From: Oscillospiraceae bacterium
GTDB lineage: Bacteria > Bacillota > Clostridia > Oscillospirales > Oscillospiraceae
Assembly: GCA_016296635.1 (NCBI GenBank)
Contig: JAEDIZ010000105.1
Coordinates: forward strand, 1 to 7,286
Reading direction: 5' to 3'
Length of the DNA: 7,286 bases
The notes under the pieces were generated by a model. The model did no database searches, was not told the DNA's origin, and saw nothing but the letters and a program-made list of their open reading frames with translations. Numbering within the stretch: position 1 is the first letter of the stretch; each line of letters begins with the position of its first letter. The translations under genes were made by a program, and so were the position numbers. This document shows, piece by piece, positions 1 through 6,107 of the stretch.

Positions 1-1071
1 GTCAACAACGTGCAGAAAAACAAGGGTGGCAATTTTATGCACTACGGCGTTCTGGAAGCTGGTGAGCTGAAGGTCGGCGATACCGTTACCGCTTCGATTG
101 ACACGGCACGCCGTAATTCTGTCCGCCGCGCCCACTCTGCGACCCATCTGCTGGATGCCGCACTGAAAGCCGTGTTGGGCGACCATGTCCATCAGGCAGG
201 CTCTTTGGTCGAGCCGGACCGTCTGCGTTTCGACTTCACGCATTTTGAGGGTATCGATGCGGAAAGCCTTGCAAAGATCGAAGCGCTGGTCAATGAATGG
301 GTGCTGAACGGTTATCCCGTCGTAACGGAAGTGCTGCCCATTGAAGAGGCAAAGAAGAAGGGTGCAGTTGCCATGTTCGGCGAAAAGTACGGCGAAGTGG
401 TTCGCGTGGTTGAAATGGGCGATGTTTCCATGGAATTCTGCGGCGGCACGCACCTCGACAACACTGCAAAGGTTGGCTCGTTCCGTATCACAAGCGAAGG
501 CTCTGTGGCATCCGGTGTTCGCCGTATTGAAGCTGTTACCGGTACGGAAGCTTTGTCCTGCATGATGAGCGACCGTGAAAAGCTGCGTGTGTGCGCTTCT
601 CAGGTTAAGGTCACGCCGGACGCTCTTTCCTGCAAGCTTGAGAGCCTGCTCGATGAGATCAAGGAATACAAGCGCGAGATCGAGCAGTACAAGGCAAAGG
701 AATCCGCAGGCAGCGCAGGAGATCTTTTGAAGAACGGCAAGGCAGTCGGCGGTCTGAATGTTGTGACGGCAAAGATCACCTCCGGCGATGCCAACAGCCT
801 GCGTCAGATGGGCGATGCGCTGCGCGATAAGGATGCTTCTGTTGTCGCAGTGATTGCACTTGTCGGAGAAAAGTTGAGCCTGCTTGCGGTCTGCGGCAAG
901 GACGCTGTTGCAAAGGGCGTCAAGGCCGGTGACATCATCAAGACCATTGCACCCATTGTCGGCGGCAAGGGCGGCGGCAAGCCGGACAGCGCCATGGGCG
1001 GCGGATCTGACCCTTCCAAGGTCGATGAGGCTCTGGCAGCCGTGGAAGGCTTTGTATCCGAGCGTGTTTGA
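1..1071 (+). CDS. alaS: Alanine--tRNA ligase, C-terminal 356 residues (5' end outside window)
   Basis: This is the 3' part of alanyl-tRNA synthetase, the cytosolic enzyme that charges tRNA-Ala and hydrolyses mischarged Ser- and Gly-tRNA-Ala. The reading frame is open from base 1, so the start and the catalytic domain lie upstream. Bacterial AlaRS is about 870-880 residues, so roughly the last 40% is present. In window residues, the editing domain carries HSATH (H45, H49) and CGGTH (C147, H151), the two halves of the zinc-binding editing site. A charged, probably coiled-coil stretch follows at about 208-236. The C-terminal DHHA1/C-Ala domain ends with the Gly-rich segment GGKGGGKPDSAMGGG (321-335). 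All key residues are intact and the TGA stop is at 1069-1071. The HIT gene starts 31 bases downstream with no terminator between, so the two are probably co-transcribed. Identification is secure. Confidence 0.97.
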   Translation, partial: VNNVQKNKGGNFMHYGVLEAGELKVGDTVTASIDTARRNSVRRAHSATHLLDAALKAVLGDHVHQAGSLVEPDRLRFDFTHFEGIDAESLAKIEALVNEWVLNGYPVVTEVLPIEEAKKKGAVAMFGEKYGEVVRVVEMGDVSMEFCGGTHLDNTAKVGSFRITSEGSVASGVRRIEAVTGTEALSCMMSDREKLRVCASQVKVTPDALSCKLESLLDEIKEYKREIEQYKAKESAGSAGDLLKNGKAVGGLNVVTAKITSGDANSLRQMGDALRDKDASVVAVIALVGEKLSLLAVCGKDAVAKGVKAGDIIKTIAPIVGGKGGGKPDSAMGGGSDPSKVDEALAAVEGFVSERV

Positions 1072-1102
1072 GTTCAGAATGAATTAAATTGGAGGAAATA
1101 CC

Positions 1103-1441
1103 ATGTCTGATTGCATTTTCTGTAAGATCATCGCAGGCGAGATCCCCACAACAAAGGTTTACGAGGATGACAAGTGTCTGGCATTTCTCGACATTGCCCC
1201 TTTGGCTCCCACGCATTTTCTCGTTGTCCCCAAGGAGCATTTCGCATCCGCTGCGGAAGTGAACGAAGAGAATGAAGCGTTGATCGGTCATATCTATACC
1301 GTGATCGCAAAGATCGCAAAAGAGCAGGGTTTCGCAGACGGCTACCGCGTTGTCACCAATGTTGGTGCACTCGCTGGACAGACCGTACATCACATTCATT
1401 TCCATGTCCTCAGCGGCAAGGAACTGGGCAGCTTTAACTGA
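1103..1441 (+). CDS. HIT-family (HinT-like) purine nucleotide hydrolase
   Basis: This 112-residue protein has the full length typical of bacterial HinT proteins, small cytosolic nucleotide hydrolases and transferases acting on nucleoside phosphoramidates and aminoacyl-adenylates. The N-terminal CIFCKIIAGEIP (4-15) is the usual HIT opening. C4 and C7, with H46 and a later His, could form the structural zinc site of some family members. The signature HIHFHVL (97-103) matches the His-x-His-x-His-x-x triad, and H99 is the expected nucleophile. The start has a good GGAGG (1091-1095) seven bases before ATG. It lies 31 bases after alaS. A role in clearing aminoacyl-adenylates next to a tRNA synthetase is attractive, but that is inference from position and from known HinT substrates. 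The gene ends just before a hairpin terminator. The exact subfamily and substrate cannot be read from sequence. Confidence 0.93.
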   Translation: MSDCIFCKIIAGEIPTTKVYEDDKCLAFLDIAPLAPTHFLVVPKEHFASAAEVNEENEALIGHIYTVIAKIAKEQGFADGYRVVTNVGALAGQTVHHIHFHVLSGKELGSFN

Positions 1442-1447
1442 TAGAAC

Positions 1448-1487
1448 AACCCCCGTCGGCTATTGCCGACGGGGGTTCGATTATTTT
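1448..1487. terminator. Intrinsic terminator between convergent genes, probably bidirectional
   Basis: AACCCCCGTCGGC (1448-1460) pairs perfectly with GCCGACGGGGGTT (1465-1477) around a TATT loop, giving a 13-bp GC-rich stem. On the + strand it is followed, after CGA, by TTATTTT, and it closes the alaS-HIT unit seven bases after the HIT stop. On the - strand it lies just after the SLH-protein stop and is followed by TTGTTCT-like sequence, a weaker U-tract. The SLH stop codon (complement of 1481-1483) sits inside the + strand T-rich tract. Confidence 0.92.
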
Positions 1488-2731
1488 GCATGCTCAAATT
1501 CTGATAGATCTGTTTCTTGCGAAAGTTCCCATGCTTTGTAGAGGAGTCTGCCTGCTTCCAGCCTTGTGATGGGCTCGGCGGAGGTCTGGCGGGAGATTTC
1601 CATGCCGGCATTGGACAGAGCATCCACAGCTTCGGCGGCCCAAACAGGCACAGAGGATTCCTCAAAGGCGGAGAACACAGATTTGGATTCATTCTGCGGA
1701 AGATCCAGAATGTTCTGCAGCATGACAGCCGCTTCAGCCCGTGTCAGTGCTGCCTGCGGACGGAAGACGAGTCCGTTTTCCGAGCTGACGCCGGTGATCA
1801 TGCCGTTTCGGAGTGCGGTGACAATGAATGGCCGCATCCAGCCCGGAGTCTGTTCCTCGTCGGCAAAGCCGGAAGTCAGGGCGGCGTTATCCCGGTTTGT
1901 GCCGAGAAGCTGCATGGTCATGATCAAAAATTCACCGCGGCTGACGGTGCTGTCCGGTTCAAAGCAGAGATTGCCTGCTACGGTTTTGCCGGTATACACG
2001 CCCTGATCCTTCAGCCACATGGCAACATAGGCATCGCTGTCATCGCGCATATCGGTATACATGGCCTTATCGGTCGGCTTTACGATTTTGATTTTCACGC
2101 AGGCTTCATTGGAAACATTCCCTTCGGAATCCGTTGCGGTGAACAGGAAAGAATCCTTGCCGACCTTGTTGTGATTTGGCGTATAGGTGAAACTTCCGTC
2201 GCTGTGGAGCTCAACGGTGCCGCGGGTTGGCTGTTTCACAATCTGATAGGTAAGTGCCGTGCCCGAGTCATCCGCAGCTTTCAGAACTCCGGTGTTTGCA
2301 ATGTTTTTATAGGTTTCCATGGCAGAGTCCGTGCAGACGGGTGCCTGATCCTTTGCGCCGAGAAGCTTGAGCTTCATGGTCTGCTTTTCCTTGAGCGTGC
2401 CGTCGGAGATGGGACAGTAGACGATTTCACAGCTGCCGCTGCAAGTTTCAGCTGGCTTCAGGCTGATCATGCCGAGTGCATCCGAAGGGATGACATCTCC
2501 GGAGCAAAGAACACGCGGGCCGTAATATACTTCGCCCTGCGTGCCGGACGGGACGCTGACGAGATAAATGCCGTCGATGTCCGTTTCGTTCTGCATAAAA
2601 TCAGCATCGGCAAAGCAGTAGGAAGAAAGGCCGGAAACGGTGATTTCAGCAGCAAAGACCGAAGCGGACAATACGGAAAGTGCAAGCAGCATAATGATGA
2701 GCCTGCGAATTGCAGTTTGATGGTGATTCAA
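1481..2731 (-). CDS. Secreted surface protein: cadherin/VCBS-like domain plus three SLH repeats
   Basis: This is a 416-residue exported protein predicted to sit on the cell wall. Residues 1-28 form a signal peptide: R9 R10, a hydrophobic core, then SASVFAAE, with cleavage near residue 27 or 28. Residues about 30-128 are a Cys-containing region I do not recognise. Residues about 130-217 resemble a cadherin/VCBS/tandem-Ig fold (GTVELHSDGSFTYTPN at 171-186, then GKDSFLFTATDSEGNVS). Three S-layer-homology repeats follow at about 223-277, 285-342 and 350-402, with core motifs TVSRGEF, ALTRAEA and PITRLEA. SLH repeats usually bind pyruvylated secondary wall polymer. The start is TTG, chosen because GGGAGGG lies six bases upstream. 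The next in-frame ATG (M14) would delete the basic n-region. A terminator separates it from rodA upstream, so it is probably transcribed separately. Class is confident; function is unknown. Confidence 0.9.
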   Translation of the reverse strand: MNHHQTAIRRLIIMLLALSVLSASVFAAEITVSGLSSYCFADADFMQNETDIDGIYLVSVPSGTQGEVYYGPRVLCSGDVIPSDALGMISLKPAETCSGSCEIVYCPISDGTLKEKQTMKLKLLGAKDQAPVCTDSAMETYKNIANTGVLKAADDSGTALTYQIVKQPTRGTVELHSDGSFTYTPNHNKVGKDSFLFTATDSEGNVSNEACVKIKIVKPTDKAMYTDMRDDSDAYVAMWLKDQGVYTGKTVAGNLCFEPDSTVSRGEFLIMTMQLLGTNRDNAALTSGFADEEQTPGWMRPFIVTALRNGMITGVSSENGLVFRPQAALTRAEAAVMLQNILDLPQNESKSVFSAFEESSVPVWAAEAVDALSNAGMEISRQTSAEPITRLEAGRLLYKAWELSQETDLSEFEHAK

Positions 2732-2737
2732 GAAGAT

Positions 2738-2744
2738 CCCTCCC
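2738..2744 (-). promoter_or_regulatory. Ribosome binding site fixing a TTG start for the SLH protein
   Basis: On the - strand GGGAGGG lies six bases before the TTG at 2731-2729. This spacing selects TTG over the in-frame ATG 13 codons further in, and it preserves the Arg-Arg n-region of the signal peptide. Confidence 0.8.
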
Positions 2745-2750
2745 TAGAAA

Positions 2751-2779
2751 GTTGTACTGGTATTTTTTACAGCTTTCAG
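2751..2779 (-). promoter_or_regulatory. Weak candidate promoter for the SLH protein gene
   Basis: Because a strong terminator follows rodA, a promoter is expected between about 2745 and 2800. The best match I find on the - strand is CTGAAA (complement of 2774-2779), a 17-base spacer, then TACAAC (complement of 2751-2756), each 4/6 to sigma-A consensus. The implied start would be very close to the ribosome binding site, which counts against it. The strand is A/T-rich here (TAAAAAATA), so another sigma factor or start is possible. Confidence 0.25.
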
Positions 2780-2799
2780 GGAAATATTCTCCCAAACAG

Positions 2800-2834
2800 A
2801 AAAAAATTCCGGAGCAGCATCTGCTGCTCCGGAA
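2800..2834 (-). terminator. Strong intrinsic terminator downstream of rodA
   Basis: On the + strand TTCCGGAGCAGC (2807-2818) and GCTGCTCCGGAA (2823-2834) form a perfect 12-bp stem with an ATCT loop. Read on the - strand, the stem is followed by seven further T (complement of the A run at 2800-2806). It starts five bases after the rodA stop, so it should end most rodA transcripts before the SLH gene. Confidence 0.93.
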
Positions 2835-2839
2835 ATGTA

Positions 2840-3991
2840 TTAAAGTTTCGGCCTGATATACCGGGCGTTGGAGTCCGGCGCGGGGTGCATTTTGATGCTG
2901 GAAACAAATCCCATGGCAAGGAACATTGTGACAATGGAGCTGCCGCCGTAGCTGAAGAAGGGGAGTGTCAGACCGACAACGGGGAAAAGACCCAGGCACA
3001 TACCGACATTAATCAGAATCTGTGCAAAGAGCATACCGGCGATTCCGATACAGATCAGTCTGTTCATGAAGTTTTCGGATTTGACGCCGATATAAACAAT
3101 ACGGGTGATAATGGCGAGCAGAATAAGCAGAACGGCCACGCATCCAAGCATACCGAGCTCTTCGCCGATCGAAGAGAAAATAAAGTCATTTCTCTGCTGC
3201 GGCAGAATACCTGCCTGCACCATGGTGCCGTTGTAAAGACCCTGCCCGGTGATGCCGCCGTTCTGCAGAGCGCGGAGGGAATAGTTCGTCTGATAGCGGA
3301 CGCCCTGCGCGTGCGGGTCGATGGTGGGATCAAACAGAACCAGAATACGATTCTGCTGGTAATCATCGAGGAATGTCCAAAGGAACGGTGCGGCAACGAC
3401 CAACGCGGCTAAGCCGCCTAAAAACCAAAGAATGTTGATGCCGCCGACGAAAGACATAATAATAAAAATCAGAAGATACTGCAGGGCAACGCCGAGGTCA
3501 TCGGAAGCCACCATGATAAACACAAACAGAAAGCCGGTAATCGCGGCGATCTGAATCACCGTCCACGGAGCGGACAGTTTGTTCTGCTTGACGCTCATGG
3601 TTTTGGCAAGGATCAGAATAAAGAAGATTTTACAGATTTCGGCGGGCTGAATGTTGAAGGGCAGGAAAGGGAAGTCAAGCCAGCTTCGGTTACCGCCCTG
3701 CTCAACGCCAAAGGGCGTAAACAGAAGCCCGATGAATAAAATGCTGAAAATCAGAAGGATTTCACGGCGTTCGGCAATAATGTCTACATCGATCAGCGTC
3801 AGGAAGACGAAAATAAAAACACCGAGAATCAGCGCCAAAGTCTGCGTTTGCACATAGCTTGCGCTTCCGAGATAATTTGTTGCGCTGGATATGACAACAA
3901 TGCCATAGACGGAGGCTGCGATGCAGAGCGCAAGCAGGAGCATATCGGCTTTTTTCACAAATTCACGGATCGCACGAAAAACTGTCTGCAT
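2840..3991 (-). CDS. rodA: RodA-type SEDS peptidoglycan polymerase
   Basis: This 383-residue polytopic membrane protein belongs to the SEDS family (RodA/FtsW/SpoVE), whose members polymerise lipid II into glycan strands together with a class B penicillin-binding protein. Visible family marks are about ten hydrophobic segments, NRSWLDFPFLPFNIQPAEICK (around 101-121, the conserved loop ending in QP-[SA]-E), SDDLG (163-167), GQGLYNGTMVQAGILPQQ (249-266), NDFIFSSIGEELG (268-280) and GLTLPFFSYGGSSIV (340-354). D269, in the NDFIF segment, aligns with the Asp reported as essential in RodA proteins. RodA is preferred over FtsW because of the NGT-x-VQ-x-G loop and RodA-like length, but SpoVE-type assignment cannot be excluded. 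ATG is preceded by GGAGGTGATC, fully complementary to the 16S tail. No mreBCD or PBP2 gene is adjacent. It has its own near-consensus promoter and terminator and so appears monocistronic. Confidence 0.92.
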   Translation of the reverse strand: MQTVFRAIREFVKKADMLLLALCIAASVYGIVVISSATNYLGSASYVQTQTLALILGVFIFVFLTLIDVDIIAERREILLIFSILFIGLLFTPFGVEQGGNRSWLDFPFLPFNIQPAEICKIFFILILAKTMSVKQNKLSAPWTVIQIAAITGFLFVFIMVASDDLGVALQYLLIFIIMSFVGGINILWFLGGLAALVVAAPFLWTFLDDYQQNRILVLFDPTIDPHAQGVRYQTNYSLRALQNGGITGQGLYNGTMVQAGILPQQRNDFIFSSIGEELGMLGCVAVLLILLAIITRIVYIGVKSENFMNRLICIGIAGMLFAQILINVGMCLGLFPVVGLTLPFFSYGGSSIVTMFLAMGFVSSIKMHPAPDSNARYIRPKL

Positions 3992-3993
3992 CT

Positions 3994-4003
3994 GATCACC
4001 TCC
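3994..4003 (-). promoter_or_regulatory. Full-length Shine-Dalgarno of rodA
   Basis: On the - strand GGAGGTGATC is a ten-base match to the anti-SD at the 3' end of 16S rRNA, with GGAGG seven bases from the ATG. This is unusually complete for a membrane protein gene. Confidence 0.85.
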
Positions 4004-4027
4004 AAATCAATCTGTCGAATCTTTAGC

Positions 4028-4056
4028 ATTATAACAGAGATTTCCCGAAGTGTAAA
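4028..4056 (-). promoter_or_regulatory. Sigma-A promoter of rodA
   Basis: On the - strand TTTACA (complement of 4051-4056), a 17-base spacer and a perfect TATAAT (complement of 4028-4033) match sigma-A at 11 of 12 positions with ideal spacing. Transcription would begin near 4021, giving a leader of about 30 bases to the rodA ATG. Confidence 0.88.
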
Positions 4057-4083
4057 CCGGAATGTGAGAAATTAAGGAAACCT

Positions 4084-4112
4084 TTGCAAAAGAACGCAGA
4101 TTGTGATAGGAT
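4084..4112 (+). promoter_or_regulatory. Probable extended -10 promoter of tsaE-tsaB
   Basis: TTGCAA (4084-4089), a 17-base spacer and TAGGAT (4107-4112) preceded by TGA form an extended -10 type promoter, weaker than the divergent rodA promoter. The start point would be near 4119, with a leader of about 24 bases. The two divergent -35 regions are less than 30 bases apart, so a factor bound between them could affect both directions. Confidence 0.5.
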
Positions 4113-4142
4113 AAACAAAGATTGCGGAAATGAGATGAAATC

Positions 4143-4586
4143 ATGCAGATAACGACGCGCGGACCGGAACAGACGGAACTATTGGCTGAAAGAATGGCAA
4201 AGCTGCTTGTTCCCGGTGATGTGATTGCATATTATGGCGGACTCGGTGCCGGAAAAACAGCCTTTACAAGGGGGCTTGCAAAAGGCCTCGGTGTTTCAGA
4301 CTGTGTGACCAGTCCGACTTATACCATTGTGAACGAATACCTTTCTGGGATGATGCCGCTGTTTCATTTTGATATGTACCGGCTTGACTCGGCAGATGAT
4401 CTGTTTGACATCGGCTGGGAGGACTATCTTTTGCGCGGCGGTGTCTGCGCGGTGGAATGGAGCGAAAATGTTGACGATGCATTGGAGCCGACGGTAACTG
4501 TCAGGATTGAACACTGTGATGGTGACGAGAACGCAAGACGCATAACGATCGACGGAGGTGAACGCTTTGAACATCTTAGCCTTTGA
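4143..4586 (+). CDS. tsaE: tRNA t6A modification ATPase TsaE
   Basis: TsaE is the small P-loop ATPase that works with TsaB and TsaD to transfer threonylcarbamoyl onto A37 of ANN-decoding tRNAs. The protein is 147 residues, a normal length. The Walker A motif GGLGAGKT spans 32-39, the conserved TSPTYTIVNEY follows (56-66), HFDMYRL (75-81) carries the Walker B-like Asp, and VEW (104-106) is the usual late motif. There is no strong Shine-Dalgarno, only GAGATGA shortly before ATG. The start is fixed by the alignment and by an in-frame stop at 4131-4133. The end overlaps tsaB by 20 bases, consistent with coupled translation. rimI and tsaD, which often follow this pair, are not in the window. Confidence 0.95.
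   Translation: MQITTRGPEQTELLAERMAKLLVPGDVIAYYGGLGAGKTAFTRGLAKGLGVSDCVTSPTYTIVNEYLSGMMPLFHFDMYRLDSADDLFDIGWEDYLLRGGVCAVEWSENVDDALEPTVTVRIEHCDGDENARRITIDGGERFEHLSL
4554..4558 (+). promoter_or_regulatory. Ribosome binding site that sets the TTG start of tsaB
   Basis: GGAGG lies inside the 3' end of tsaE, seven bases before TTG 4567. The alternative GTG at 4558 overlaps the GGAGG itself and has no usable upstream site, so it is unlikely to be the start. Confidence 0.8.
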
Positions 4587-5271
4587 ATCTTCGGCAAAGG
4601 CGGCTTCTGTTGCGCTTATGAAGGACGGGAAGCTTCTGGCTGAATATACACAGAATTCCGGTCAGACACATTCGAGAACTCTGATGCAGATGGCAGAGGA
4701 TCTGCTGAAAAACTGTGATATGAATGTGCAGGATCTGGATGCGGCTGCGGTTGCGGCAGGGCCGGGCAGCTTTACCGGCGTAAGAATCGGCATGGCGGCG
4801 GCAAAGGGAATTGCATGGGGCAGGGAGATTCCCTGCTGCGGCGTTTCCACGCTGGAGGCAATGGTGCTTGGAGCTGCAATGTGTGACGGTGTTTACTGTG
4901 CCTGCATGGACGCAAGACGCGGTCAGATCTATAATGCAGTCTTCCGCATGGAAGACGGAATACCGGTCAGACTCTGTGAAGACCGGGCAGTTTCACTTCT
5001 TGAGTTGGAAGAAGACATAAAAAATGTCGAAGAAACTGTATTCCTGGTTGGCGATGGGGCGCAGTTGTGCTATAATAGCTTAAAAGATCGGGTGCGGTCG
5101 TTAAAACTGCTTCCGGAGCATCTGCGGCAGCAGAGAGCGAGCGGCGTTGCTTTGGCTGCGGAAAAGAAGCTCGCAGCAGGGGAGGATTGCTCCGCTGTGT
5201 CGCTAACGCCGAATTATCTCCGTCTGTCGCAGGCCGAGAGAACCCGACTCGAAAAAGAGAAAAAAGAATAA
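4567..5271 (+). CDS. tsaB: tRNA t6A modification protein TsaB
   Basis: TsaB is the inactive TsaD paralogue that scaffolds the TsaB-TsaD-TsaE complex making t6A37 in tRNA. From the TTG start it is 234 residues, normal for the family. Conserved elements are the opening MNILAFESS (1-9), QTHSRTLM (33-40), AAGPGSFTGVRIG (63-75), MDARRGQIYNA (114-124) and the C-terminal PNYLRLSQAER (215-225). A GTG nine bases earlier would give 237 residues but overlaps the ribosome binding site; family proteins begin at the Asn-Ile-Leu stretch, which supports TTG. Translation is probably coupled to tsaE. The Lys/Glu-rich tail (KEKKE) is a usual variable end. A promoter-like sequence for upp lies inside the gene at 5048-5076. 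Confidence 0.95.
   Translation: MNILAFESSAKAASVALMKDGKLLAEYTQNSGQTHSRTLMQMAEDLLKNCDMNVQDLDAAAVAAGPGSFTGVRIGMAAAKGIAWGREIPCCGVSTLEAMVLGAAMCDGVYCACMDARRGQIYNAVFRMEDGIPVRLCEDRAVSLLELEEDIKNVEETVFLVGDGAQLCYNSLKDRVRSLKLLPEHLRQQRASGVALAAEKKLAAGEDCSAVSLTPNYLRLSQAERTRLEKEKKE
5048..5076 (+). promoter_or_regulatory. Candidate internal promoter in tsaB driving upp
   Basis: TTGGCG (5048-5053), a 17-base spacer and a perfect TATAAT (5071-5076) preceded by TGC form a good extended -10 promoter. It lies in a poorly conserved part of TsaB (Leu-Cys-Tyr-Asn), so the protein does not obviously dictate the match. Transcription would start near 5083, leaving a leader of about 220 bases before upp. Confidence 0.45.
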
Positions 5272-5301
5272 TTTATATAGAGAATGAAAGGAACAATCAG
5301 T

Positions 5302-5946
5302 ATGGAAAAGAATTTCGGTGAACATGTACATGTAAATGAGCATCCTCTCGTTGCCCATAAGCTGACGATCATGCGCGATAAGAATACTTCGACCAAGGAT
5401 TTCCGCGAGCTTGTCGGCGAAATCGGTATGTTCCTTGCCTATGAAGCGACCCGTGATCTGCCTCTGACCACGAAGGAAGTGGAAACGCCGATCTGCAAAG
5501 CGGAGCTTCCGACGCTGGCTGGCAAGAAGATCGCTGTCGTGCCCATTCTTCGTGCAGGCCTCGGTCTTGTTGACGGTGTGCTTCGCATGATCCCGTCTGC
5601 CCGCGTTGCGCATATCGGTATGTACCGTGATGAAGAAACGCTGGAGCCGCATGTTTATTTCTGCAAGACCCCGAAGGATGTTGCCGAGCGTGATATTATC
5701 ATCGTTGACCCGATGCTGGCTACCGGCGGCAGCGCTGATGCAGCCATCAGCGAAATGAAGAAGCGCGGCTGCAGGCACATCAAGCTCCTCGTTCTGGTTG
5801 CAGCTCCCGAAGGCATCAAGTGCATTACCGAGCATCATCCCGATGTTGATATTTACTGCGGTGCAGTAGATGATCACCTGAATGAGCGCGGCTATATCGT
5901 TCCCGGTCTGGGCGATGCCGGTGACCGTATTTTCGGCACAAAGTAA
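5302..5946 (+). CDS. upp: Uracil phosphoribosyltransferase
   Basis: Upp converts uracil and PRPP to UMP in the cytosol, the main pyrimidine base salvage reaction. The chosen ATG gives 214 residues against about 209 for typical bacterial Upp. Conserved parts are HPLVAHKLT (14-22), the Arg-containing loop PILRAGLGLVDG (81-92), the PRPP-binding VDPMLATGGSA (135-145) and the uracil-binding C-terminus GYIVPGLGDAGDRIFGTK (197-214). An ATG 18 bases upstream (5284) would add MKGTIS, but AAAGG (5287-5291) sits ten bases before 5302 and would be inside that longer reading frame, so 5302 is preferred. The gene begins 30 bases after tsaB and ends at a terminator. It could be read from the tsaE promoter, from the candidate promoter inside tsaB, or from both. 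No PyrR-type attenuator is visible. Confidence 0.97.
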   Translation: MEKNFGEHVHVNEHPLVAHKLTIMRDKNTSTKDFRELVGEIGMFLAYEATRDLPLTTKEVETPICKAELPTLAGKKIAVVPILRAGLGLVDGVLRMIPSARVAHIGMYRDEETLEPHVYFCKTPKDVAERDIIIVDPMLATGGSADAAISEMKKRGCRHIKLLVLVAAPEGIKCITEHHPDVDIYCGAVDDHLNERGYIVPGLGDAGDRIFGTK

Positions 5947-5964
5947 GAATCATAATAACCGGAA

Positions 5965-5992
5965 GGGCGGCTCGGTGAGTCGCCCATTTTTT
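5965..5992 (+). terminator. Intrinsic terminator of the tsaE-tsaB-upp unit
   Basis: GGGCGGCTC (5965-5973) pairs with GAGTCGCCC (5977-5985) through nine pairs including one G-U, with a three-base loop, followed by A and six T. It begins 19 bases after the upp stop. Confidence 0.9.
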
Positions 5993-6044
5993 CGTTTGAA
6001 GTCAGATTTCGGTTTTAGAAACAGCTTCTTTTTTTGCGCTTTCC

Positions 6045-6073
6045 TTGACTTTTCCTGCCGGAATGGGTATAAT
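6045..6073 (+). promoter_or_regulatory. Strong sigma-A promoter of the Fe-S scaffold / GGGtGRT operon
   Basis: TTGACT (6045-6050), a 17-base spacer and TATAAT (6068-6073) match sigma-A at 11 of 12 positions. The expected start is near 6080, giving a leader of about 67 bases. A second GTATAATC (6080-6087) repeats the -10 region 13 bases downstream but lacks a matching -35. Before the promoter, 5993-6044 holds only a T-rich stretch (T7 at 6029-6035) with no convincing hairpin. Confidence 0.9.
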
Positions 6074-6096
6074 CCAATCGTATAATCGGCAAGTAT

Positions 6097-6107
6097 GGGT
6101 AATACCC
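6097..6107 (+). repeat. Short perfect inverted repeat in the leader
   Basis: GGGTA-A-TACCC is a perfect five-base inverted repeat centred at 6102, about 20 bases into the predicted transcript. Its left half extends to ATGGGTA (6095-6101), which also occurs at 6063-6069 overlapping the -10 element, 32 bases away or about three helical turns. It could be an operator; this is inferred from position and symmetry only. Confidence 0.4.

Noticed and set aside
2780..2790. GAAATATTCTC shared with the scaffold leader at 6118-6128 as a common operator
   Set aside because: Repeated 11-mers are expected by chance several times in a window this size, and the symmetry around the two copies differs.
1517..3412. 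A 631-codon open frame on the + strand, antisense to both the SLH gene and rodA
   Set aside because: It crosses two well-identified genes and the rodA terminator, resembles no family I know, and its Cys/His/Gly-rich composition is typical of the complement of biased codons. The length is striking but is explained by rarity of stop complements in the real genes.
4907..4935. TGGACG-N17-TATAAT in tsaB as another internal promoter
   Set aside because: The TATAAT falls in codons for the conserved RRGQIYNA motif, so the protein explains it, and there is no extended -10. Chance is likelier than for the 5048-5076 candidate.
5203..5877. A 224-codon - strand open frame antisense to upp
   Set aside because: It is the complement of a conserved upp gene and its product looks like no known protein.
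6017..6036. AGAA-ACAGC-TTCT followed by a T run as a second terminator after upp
   Set aside because: The stem is only four weak base pairs, and a convincing terminator already lies at 5965-5992.
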